Shown piece after piece: positions 9,828 through 16,546 of a stretch of 19,242 nucleotides of DNA. Every line of letters begins with the position of its first letter. The stretch's first letter is position 1. The stretch comes from CAZEIW01 sp964512305 (GTDB lineage Bacteria; Pseudomonadota; Gammaproteobacteria; Burkholderiales; Burkholderiaceae_F): the NCBI GenBank assembly GCA_964512305.1, contig CAZEIW010000048.1, forward strand, positions 1-19,242. The letters are read 5' to 3'. The translations under genes were made by a program, and so were the position numbers. The notes beneath the pieces are model-generated. The model saw nothing but the letters and a program-made list of their open reading frames with translations, was not told the origin of the DNA and searched no databases.

Positions 9828-10529
9828 ATGGCACGCCTGTCCCGCCTGACCGTCGCCGGCTATCCCCACCACATCATCCAGCGCGGGATCGACCGGCGCG
9901 AGATCTTCCGCGACCTGCGCGACCACGAACGCATGATCGCCGACCTGCGCGAGCTGTCGCGGCAGCACGCGCTCGCGGTCCACGCCTACGTGCTGATGCC
10001 CAATCACCTGCACCTGCTGGCGACGCCGGCCGACGCGGGCGCCGTCAGCAAGACGATGCAGTCGCTCGGGCGCCGCTACGTGCGCTGGTTCAACCAGCGC
10101 TGGGGCCGCACCGGCACGCTGTGGGACGGGCGCTTCCGCTGCACGGTGCTCGACCCCGACCGCTACCTGCTCGCGTGCGCGCGCTACGTCGAGCTCAATC
10201 CGATGCGCATCGGCCTGGTCGCCGACGCCGCCGAGTACCCGTGGTCGAGCCTCGCGCACCACCTCGGCCTGCGCGTCGACCCGCTGATCACCGAGCATCC
10301 GCTGATGTGGTCGCTCGGCAACACGCCGTTCGAGCGCCAGGCCGCGTACCGTCGCCTGTGCGAGACCGCGATCGACAGCGCGGACCTCGCGGCGATCCGC
10401 AACGCCACGCATTGCGGGTGGGCGCTTGGCGATCAGAGCTTCCTGCAGTCGCTCGCCGACCGCACCACGCGCCGCCTCGTCCCGATCCCCGTCGGGCGCC
10501 CCAAGCGGCCGCCGCAAGAGCAGCGCTGA
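9828..10529 (+). CDS. REP-associated tyrosine transposase (RAYT, Y1/HUH family)
   Basis: Single-strand DNA transposase related to IS200/IS605 TnpA; such proteins are thought to spread REP palindromes in bacterial genomes and are often single-copy and domesticated. 233 aa. The N-terminal RLTVAGYPHHIIQRG strand is typical. The HUH metal-binding motif is H60-L-H62 in MPNHLHLLATP. The candidate catalytic Tyr is Y120 in RYVELNPMR (Y113 is close by), and a WSS motif follows in YPWSSLAHHLG. It starts 29 nt after the dgt stop on the same strand with no clear ribosome site of its own, so it may be read through from aroKB-dgt. REP-like palindromes follow immediately. All motifs are present and the frame is intact, so it may be active. 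Confidence 0.92.
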   Translation: MARLSRLTVAGYPHHIIQRGIDRREIFRDLRDHERMIADLRELSRQHALAVHAYVLMPNHLHLLATPADAGAVSKTMQSLGRRYVRWFNQRWGRTGTLWDGRFRCTVLDPDRYLLACARYVELNPMRIGLVADAAEYPWSSLAHHLGLRVDPLITEHPLMWSLGNTPFERQAAYRRLCETAIDSADLAAIRNATHCGWALGDQSFLQSLADRTTRRLVPIPVGRPKRPPQEQR

Positions 10530-10561
10530 ACGTTCGTATCGCGTCCTGGGCACCCGGCGTC

Positions 10562-10599
10562 ATCCCCGGGCGAAGTCCCGGGGATCCACGTCGACGTGG
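10562..10599. repeat. REP-like palindrome pair downstream of the RAYT gene
   Basis: ATCCCCGGG (10562-10570) and CCCGGGGAT (10577-10585) form a perfect 9-bp stem with loop CGAAGT. It is followed directly by the perfect 14-bp palindrome CCACGTCGACGTGG (10586-10599). The position, 33 bp after the RAYT stop, and the type of structure fit the REP elements that normally flank RAYT genes. It could also act as a hairpin at the transcript end. The link to this RAYT is inference. Confidence 0.65.
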
Positions 10600-10716
10600 G
10601 CCGCAGAAGCTCCGCCTCGTGGCAGCGCGGACTGCGCGCGACATCAAGCCCGATCAACGCGAATCCGCGGCGCACGACAGCGCGTCGCGCGACTGAAGCC
10701 TCGCTAAGAATCGCCT

Positions 10717-10740
10717 CGGATGCGCAGCCTCGCGCATCCG
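10717..10740. repeat. Perfect 9-bp hairpin
   Basis: CGGATGCGC (10717-10725) pairs exactly with GCGCATCCG (10732-10740) around a 6-nt loop AGCCTC. There is no T-run after it on either strand, so it is not a classical terminator. It may be a second REP-like unit or an end-of-transcript hairpin for the dgt-RAYT unit. Confidence 0.5.
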
Positions 10741-10856
10741 TGAGACCGCTCGCCTGATCGCACCGCTCATTCGATTGCATCGACAACTGAATGCGATCCG
10801 TTCTCAGTCAGCACTAAGTCGCGAACGATTCCGATTCAGGCAATCGCAATCTCTCA

Positions 10857-10887
10857 TTAACAGATTGATTGAATGATGAATTCTAAT
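10857..10887 (+). promoter_or_regulatory. Weak sigma70-like promoter candidate upstream of the oxidase genes
   Basis: TTAACA (10857-10862, five of six bases of the -35 consensus) and TCTAAT (10882-10887, five of six of the -10) are 19 nt apart, a longer than ideal spacer, within the most AT-rich stretch of the gap. If used, it would give a leader of about 460 nt before the gene at 11353. The spacing and long leader make this uncertain. Confidence 0.28.
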
Positions 10888-11352
10888 TGGAGCTGAATTT
10901 CTTCCTTATGTGCACACAAGAAAGAGGTAGGTCTCACCCCCAGAAAGTAGCGAGACGGACGAGGGCGGCACCCCCTCCCACCCGTAGGCCTGCGCCCTAC
11001 AGACGCCCATACACGGGATCGCCAGAATGCGCCCTGACCGATTGGCGGACGCGCGTCTTGAGAGGGGGCGCAATCGACCCAAGCGGGCGCTGTCGATCAG
11101 CGCGGAGGTGAGGCGGCTGTCCTAAAACGAAGAGAGACGCCACTCATCAAGCCAGCGCGACAGCGAACAGCAAAGGTTTCGGCAGCAGATTCCTCGGCTT
11201 TGATTGCACGGGTGTAGGTCGGGACGGCACATACGCGGTTTGCGCAGGGCACGGCGAAGGTGGCTCTAACCGAACGGGAAGGTCTGTTCGATGCAGGCGA
11301 ATGAGCCCGGGCCGGTGCACGCAAACAGTCTGAATTCAGGGAGTGATAGGGA

Positions 11353-14300
11353 ATGAAAGACATGAACAAGATTCGACGCGGTTCTTTCAAGCTTAATCCC
11401 ATGGCCGCCGCAGTCGCGCTGGCGGTGGTCGCGCAATTGCCGGTCAACGTGGCGCAGGCCAACGCGGGCTTCGGCACCAAGACCGACCTCACTGGCGCCA
11501 CCGTCGACGTCCCGACCTACTTCGCGACGAGTCCGCAAGGCATCCGCCCCGCCTACAACCCGGCGCTGCACGCGCAGGACTCGACCGCCGTGACCGGCGC
11601 GACGATCGATGCGACCGGCAGGATCGTCACGGTTGCCAGCACCGCCGCCCTGAAGGTCGGTGGGTACGTGACCGGTGGCGGTTTCCCGGGCGGCACCCTG
11701 ATCACGGCGATCACCCCGACCACCTTCACGACTTCGTCGGCGAGCTCGACACCGGGCGCGACCGCAGTGAGCCTTAGCGTGGCGAACCTCACGGTCGACA
11801 CCGGCGCACCGCTGCGCAAGTTCGTCGACACGCTGGGCGGCGTCTACAACGGCCTGGAGAACCTGCCGGGCGCGACCGACCTGCAGTCGGGCATCCCGCT
11901 GGCGATCCCCGTAAAGTGGGTGAACCCGTACACCGGCGTGACGACCAGCGACGACTACTACGAACTCGCGATCGTCGAGTACACGGAACAGCTGCACAGC
12001 GACCTGGCCAAGCCGACGCGCCTGCGCGGCTACGTGCAGATCGAGACGCCGGCCCTTGCCGGCAAGAAGGACATCACCGGCCTGATCGGCAGCGAGCACA
12101 TCAAGGCGACGTATCCTGATGGCACGCCGATCCTCGACGCCAGCGGCGCGCAGGTCTACTTCGCGCACAAGCCGCACTTCCTGGGCCCGGTCATCCTGGC
12201 CTCCGAACACACCGCGATCCGCCTCAAGGTCACCAACTACCTCCCGTACATCGATGCCAGCGGCAAGTCGGTGGGCTCGTGGAACGGCCAGGGCGGCGAA
12301 TCGTTCATCCCGATGGACGAGACCATCGCCGGCGGCGGCCCGGTGACGAAGCAAGCCGTTGATCCGGTGACCGGCGCTCCCCTGCTCGATGCGACGGGCA
12401 ATCCCTATTCCGTTCCCGTGCTGGTGAACGGCAAGCCGGTCAAGTTCTCGAACAACCGCGCGACCATCCACTGGCACGGCGGCGATTCGCCGTGGACCAA
12501 CGACGGCACGCCGCATCAGTGGTTCACCCCGGCCGGCGACATCACGCGCACCATCAAGGATGCGAGCCACCCGAACGGCTACGGCGAAGGCGAGTCGTTC
12601 CAGAACGTGCCGGACATGCCCAACCCGGGTCCGGGTTCGGTGACCATGTACTACCCGGTCAACCTCAGCGGCCGTCTGATGATGTATCACGACCACGTCT
12701 CCGGCGAGACGAAGGTCAACGTCTACGAAGGCGAGGCCGCGGGCCTGGTCGTCTACGACCCGGTCGAACTCACGCTGGCCGCCAACGCGCTGAACACGAC
12801 GCTCGCAACGACCCTGAAGCCGACGAGCGGCGCCCTGGCCGGCGCGACGATCCCGACCGGCCTGCTCGATGCGGTCGGCATCCCGCTGGTGATTCTGGAC
12901 CGCAGCTTCGTGCCGAAGAACATCGGACCGACCGCGGTCGCCTCCGACGGCGTCACGCCGGCCTCGCAGGATGCCAAGTGGGACCTGACCCACTGGGGCC
13001 AGCCGGGCGACCTCTTCTTCCCGCACGTGTACGAGACCAACCAGGACCCGAACTCGATCGACGGCACCAACCCGGTCGGCCGCTGGGACTGGGGCCCCTG
13101 GTTCTGGCCGGTGTTCCCGGCGCAATTCTCGCTGCCCACCGGCAACTATGGCGATTCCGTCGCCACGCCCGAGGCGTTCATGGACACGACGATGGTCAAC
13201 GGGCAACCGTATCCGACCATGACCGTGGATCCCAAGGCTTACCGCTTCCGGATCCTCGGCGTGCCCAACGACCGCTCGCTGAACCTCGGCTTCTACCAGG
13301 CGGTGGACGGCGCCGGCAAGGTCTGCGATGCGACCAATACCGCGCCGACGCCGAACCCCACCCAGGCCTATCCCGGCCAGGGCGCCCCGGCGCTTTGCAC
13401 GGAAGTCCGGATGGTTCCGGCCGTGCCGACCGCGGGCTTCCCCGCGACCTGGCCGACCGACGGTCGCGCGGGTGGGGTGCCCGATCCCGCCACGGCCGGC
13501 CCGGACATCGTCCAGATTGGCAACGAGGGCGGCCTGCTGCCCGCGGTCGCGATCTGGAAGTCGCAGCCGGTCGTCTATGAGCAGAACGTCCGCAGCATCA
13601 CGATCTTCAACGTGCTGGACCACGACCTGACGCTGATGCCGGGCGAACGCGCCGACGCCTTCGTCGACTTCACCAACTACGCCGGCCAGACCCTGATCCT
13701 CTACAACGACGCGCCGGCGCCGTTCCCCGGCTACGACCCGCGGATCGACTACTACACCGGCGTCGGCGACCAGACGATGGCCGGCGGTGCGTACGACACC
13801 CTGCCGGGCTACGGCCCGAACACCCGTACCGTGATGCAGTTCAAGGTCAACGCGACCAACACCTCCGGCCAGGGCGGCCCGCTGAACGTGGCGGCCCTGA
13901 CGGCGGCGCTGCCGGTCGCATACGCCGCGACGCAACCGGCGCCGATCGTTCCTGAATCGGTCTACAACCAGGCCTTCGGCACCGCCAACGTCGACAACTA
14001 CGCGCATATCGGCACCGGTTCGGGCGTCCAGCCGTACTGGGTGCTCAACGGCGGCGCGTTCGCGCTCACCGGCATCACCCTCACGACGGGCGGCTCGCTG
14101 TACCCGGCCGGCACGACGGTCACCATCGACCCGCCGCTGTGCACGCCGGTCGTTGCCGCAACGGCTTGCGCCCAGGCCACCGCCACCCCGGTGCTCGGCG
14201 CCGGCGGCGTCATCACCGGCTTCACCAACTTCGTCGCTGGGGCCGGCTACACCACGGTGCCGAACGTCACGTTCTCGGCGCCCGGTCTGGATGGAACGCG

Positions 14301-16407
14301 CGCTTCCGCGCTGATCACGGCCAACGGCTACAAGGTCATCAACAAGGCGATCCAGGAGCTCTTCGATCCGGTCTACGGCATGATGAACGCCACGCTGGCC
14401 GCCGAGCTGCCGTTCTCGACCGCCACCGTCGCCACCACCATCCCGCTCGCCTACGTCGACACCCCGATCGAGTACCTCGACGGGATCCACGACGGCGAAA
14501 CCCAGATCTGGAAGATCACGCACAACGGCGTCGACTCGCACCCGGTGCACTTCCACCTGGTCAACGTGCAGGTCCTGAACCGTGTGGGTTGGGACGGCGT
14601 GGTGAAGCCGCCCGCGGCCAACGAAGTGGGCTGGAAGGAAGTCCTGCGGATGAATCCGCTGGAGGACGTCTACGTCGCCGTGAAGGCGGTGCACCCGGTG
14701 GTGCCGTTCGGCATCCCGCAGAGCCACCGCAGGCTCGATCCGTCGCAGGCGGACGGTTCGCAGCTGGGCCTCACCCAGATCGACCCGACGACCGGCAATG
14801 CGCCGACGTCGCAGACTTACATCGATCCGGTGACCGGGATTTCGGGTCCTCACGTCGTCACCGCGTACTCGAACCAGTTGACCGACTTCGACAACGAATA
14901 CGTCTGGCACTGCCACATCCTGGGCCACGAGGAATTCGACTTCATGCGGCCGTTCGTCTTCCACCCGGACGTGGTGGTGCCTGACGCGCCGGCCACGGTG
15001 GCCGTGAGCTCCGCTGGCGTCGTGACCTGGGTCGACACCACGCCGGTCGGCGGTCAGGATGCCCAGGGCATCCCGACCGCGGGCACCAACGCCGCATATC
15101 CGACACCGACCAGCAGCCCGAAGAACGAAATCGGCTACAAGATCTACGCCAACGTCACGCTCGACGCAAACGGGTACGTGCCGGCCGCTTCGGTTCCCGT
15201 GGCGCTGATGCCTGCGAACACGACGACCTGGACCGATCCGGCGTACGTGGCCGGCAACGTCTACTACGTGGTGGCCTACAACGTGGCGGGCAACTCGCCG
15301 GCGGGTACCTCGGCGACGACGACCACGGCGAGCACCACCGTGACGCCGCCGACGCCGCCGGCGGCCACGCCAGGCACCATGGTCGTCACCGGTACGCTCG
15401 ACGCAACCGGCAAGATCGTGACCGTCGCCGCGACGACCGGCCTGGTTGTGGGCGCCTCTGTCTCTGGCGGCGGCTTCCCGCAAGGCACGACGATCACGGC
15501 GATCAACAGCACGGTCGCGCCCTACACGTTCACGACCTCGTTCGTCAGCACGGCCGCGTGCGCCACGGCGCCCGCCACGCTGTGCGCTCCGGTGACCCTG
15601 ACGGTGTCGCTTGCCGCTGCTGCGGCCACGCCGACGCCGGCAGCTGCTGCCGCGCCGTCGGGGCTGACGCAGGCGCTGAACACGAACGGCTCGACGACCC
15701 TGTCGTGGACGGCCGTTCCGGGTGCGATCACCTATACGGTGAGCACGGTGGAGACGACCAGCGCAGCCGTGGTGCTGCCTGCGGTCACCGCGACGGTCCT
15801 ACCGATCTCCACGGCCGTGACCGGTGCGTCGATCGACGCCACGGGCAAGATCGTGACGGCCAGCCCGACCGGATTGGCGGTGGGCGGTTCGGTGTCCGGC
15901 GGCGGGTTCCCCGCGGGTACGTTGATCACCGCGATCTCCACCACCGGGTTCACGACCTCGATGCCCAGCGCCACGCCGGGCGCGACCGGCGTCGCCCTGA
16001 GCGTGCTGGCTCCCGTGATGACCTACACCACCCCGGTCCTCACGGCGGGCTCGACGTTCGTGTTCTCGGTCTCGGCGACCACTCTCAGCGGTACCACGGT
16101 GGCGGCGTCGACCGGCATGAACAACGGGCCGATGCTGGCCCCGGTGGCCTTCACCGGTGTCGTCGACGCCACGGCGGGCAGCGTCACGTTGAGCTGGGCG
16201 AACAACGCCCTGAACAAGGGCAACGTGGCCGGGCTGCAGTTGAGCTGGACCGGCGGCACCCATACGTTCCTGCCGACGACGACGGGCGCCACGGTGACCG
16301 GTCTGACGACGGGCACCGCGTACACGTTCAGCCTGCAGGCCGTGAGCAACGTGAGCACGGTCGCCGCCGTGCCGGCGGTGAACACGGTCACGCTGACCGC
16401 GCCTTGA
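11353..16407 (+). CDS. mofA: Large exported multicopper oxidase, MofA-like (putative Mn(II) oxidase)
   Basis: 1684 aa, exported. The signal sequence is long and basic (KLNPMAAAVALAVVAQ...), with likely cleavage near residue 37. All four copper motifs are present in canonical order: HWHG (H373, H375), YHDH (H446, H448), HPVHFH (H1063, H1066, H1068) and HCHILGH (H1186, C1187, H1188, H1192). Together they would build the type 1 site and the trinuclear type 2/3 cluster that oxidises substrate and reduces O2. A middle cupredoxin domain contains LMPGERADAFVDF (~761-773). C-terminal residues ~1205-1684 are fibronectin-III-like domains mixed with repeat modules. Length and layout match MofA of Leptothrix discophora (about 1660 aa), hence the name; Fe(II) or another substrate remains possible. 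The start is ATG 11353 with GGGAG 9 nt upstream; ATG 11362 is an alternative. Seven cysteines: C1187 plus three close pairs. No intact metal-sensing leader seen. Confidence 0.72.
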   Translation: MKDMNKIRRGSFKLNPMAAAVALAVVAQLPVNVAQANAGFGTKTDLTGATVDVPTYFATSPQGIRPAYNPALHAQDSTAVTGATIDATGRIVTVASTAALKVGGYVTGGGFPGGTLITAITPTTFTTSSASSTPGATAVSLSVANLTVDTGAPLRKFVDTLGGVYNGLENLPGATDLQSGIPLAIPVKWVNPYTGVTTSDDYYELAIVEYTEQLHSDLAKPTRLRGYVQIETPALAGKKDITGLIGSEHIKATYPDGTPILDASGAQVYFAHKPHFLGPVILASEHTAIRLKVTNYLPYIDASGKSVGSWNGQGGESFIPMDETIAGGGPVTKQAVDPVTGAPLLDATGNPYSVPVLVNGKPVKFSNNRATIHWHGGDSPWTNDGTPHQWFTPAGDITRTIKDASHPNGYGEGESFQNVPDMPNPGPGSVTMYYPVNLSGRLMMYHDHVSGETKVNVYEGEAAGLVVYDPVELTLAANALNTTLATTLKPTSGALAGATIPTGLLDAVGIPLVILDRSFVPKNIGPTAVASDGVTPASQDAKWDLTHWGQPGDLFFPHVYETNQDPNSIDGTNPVGRWDWGPWFWPVFPAQFSLPTGNYGDSVATPEAFMDTTMVNGQPYPTMTVDPKAYRFRILGVPNDRSLNLGFYQAVDGAGKVCDATNTAPTPNPTQAYPGQGAPALCTEVRMVPAVPTAGFPATWPTDGRAGGVPDPATAGPDIVQIGNEGGLLPAVAIWKSQPVVYEQNVRSITIFNVLDHDLTLMPGERADAFVDFTNYAGQTLILYNDAPAPFPGYDPRIDYYTGVGDQTMAGGAYDTLPGYGPNTRTVMQFKVNATNTSGQGGPLNVAALTAALPVAYAATQPAPIVPESVYNQAFGTANVDNYAHIGTGSGVQPYWVLNGGAFALTGITLTTGGSLYPAGTTVTIDPPLCTPVVAATACAQATATPVLGAGGVITGFTNFVAGAGYTTVPNVTFSAPGLDGTRASALITANGYKVINKAIQELFDPVYGMMNATLAAELPFSTATVATTIPLAYVDTPIEYLDGIHDGETQIWKITHNGVDSHPVHFHLVNVQVLNRVGWDGVVKPPAANEVGWKEVLRMNPLEDVYVAVKAVHPVVPFGIPQSHRRLDPSQADGSQLGLTQIDPTTGNAPTSQTYIDPVTGISGPHVVTAYSNQLTDFDNEYVWHCHILGHEEFDFMRPFVFHPDVVVPDAPATVAVSSAGVVTWVDTTPVGGQDAQGIPTAGTNAAYPTPTSSPKNEIGYKIYANVTLDANGYVPAASVPVALMPANTTTWTDPAYVAGNVYYVVAYNVAGNSPAGTSATTTTASTTVTPPTPPAATPGTMVVTGTLDATGKIVTVAATTGLVVGASVSGGGFPQGTTITAINSTVAPYTFTTSFVSTAACATAPATLCAPVTLTVSLAAAAATPTPAAAAAPSGLTQALNTNGSTTLSWTAVPGAITYTVSTVETTSAAVVLPAVTATVLPISTAVTGASIDATGKIVTASPTGLAVGGSVSGGGFPAGTLITAISTTGFTTSMPSATPGATGVALSVLAPVMTYTTPVLTAGSTFVFSVSATTLSGTTVAASTGMNNGPMLAPVAFTGVVDATAGSVTLSWANNALNKGNVAGLQLSWTGGTHTFLPTTTGATVTGLTTGTAYTFSLQAVSNVSTVAAVPAVNTVTLTAP
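11590..11781 (+). repeat. Oxidase repeat module, copy 1 (residues 80-143)
   Basis: First of three copies of a ~63-75-residue module with the core pattern TGA-x-IDATG(K/R)IVT...V-x-GGGFP-x-GT-x-ITAI...FTTS...PGAT-x-V-x-LSV. It lies between the signal peptide and the LRKFVDTL segment of the mature protein. The neighbouring paralogue has no equivalent here: its chain passes straight from its own YFANSP segment to LRKFVDTL. This points to an insertion in the first gene or a loss in the second. Confidence 0.85.
15382..15612 (+). repeat. Oxidase repeat module, copy 2 (residues 1344-1420)
   Basis: Second copy of the DATGKIVTV...SGGGFP-x-GTTITAI module, between the first and second fibronectin-III-like domains. 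It is longer than the other copies because of an insertion containing C1403 and C1411, which could form a local disulfide. Confidence 0.85.
15817..16005 (+). repeat. Oxidase repeat module, copy 3 (residues 1489-1551)
   Basis: Third copy, closest to copy 1 in sequence (IDATGKIVT, SGGGFPAGTLITAI, TPGATGVALSV). It interrupts a fibronectin-III-like domain: the chain before it (TTLSWTAVPGAITYTVS) and after it (STFVFSVSATTLSG) reads as the two halves of one domain. Confidence 0.82.
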
Positions 16408-16416
16408 TGGGGGAGT

Positions 16417-16445
16417 GCCGGCGCCCGCCGATGGCTGGCGCCGGC
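16417..16445. terminator. GC-rich hairpin after the first oxidase gene
   Basis: GCCGGCGCC (16417-16425) pairs exactly with GGCGCCGGC (16437-16445) around an 11-nt loop, starting 10 bp after the stop codon. It lacks a downstream T-run, so it may weaken rather than end transcription, or protect the 3' end of the first message. The 139-bp gap otherwise carries only the ribosome site of the second gene. Confidence 0.45.
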
Positions 16446-16546
16446 CTGCCGAAACGAATGAATATCGAGCGCGCCGCCTGCAACGAGTCGTGCGCCTGAT
16501 CGGGAAAGATTAGACAAATGCTGAAATTCATTGGGAGTCAGACATC

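Larger units (their letters stand above)
10530..11352. other. 823-bp intergenic region between RAYT and the large oxidase gene
   Basis: No convincing gene is seen on either strand. The left 200 bp contain REP-like palindromes and a hairpin. The middle (~10770-10915) is AT-rich with a weak promoter candidate. The right ~430 bp are GC-rich and featureless apart from the ribosome site before the next start. A 74-codon ORF at 10887-11111 starts at TTG without a ribosome site and has no recognisable content. I looked for a Mn-sensing yybP-ykoY-type leader and did not see its conserved bases. Confidence 0.7.

Noticed and set aside
10887..11111. Small 74-codon frame in the intergenic region
   Set aside because: TTG start, no ribosome site, Arg/Pro-rich content and no link to neighbours.
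10530..11352. Manganese riboswitch (yybP-ykoY type) upstream of the oxidase
   Set aside because: The characteristic conserved bases were not found by reading; a covariance search would be decisive.
11266..15483. 1405-codon open frame antisense to the first oxidase gene
   Set aside because: Its product is extremely rich in Arg, His, Val and Gly with no domain. It is the expected antisense shadow of a GC-rich gene, while the plus frame has copper motifs and a signal peptide.
11590..16005. CRISPR-like or DNA-level tandem repeat in the oxidase gene
   Set aside because: The three copies are widely spaced, diverged at the DNA level and conserved in protein frame, so they are protein modules.
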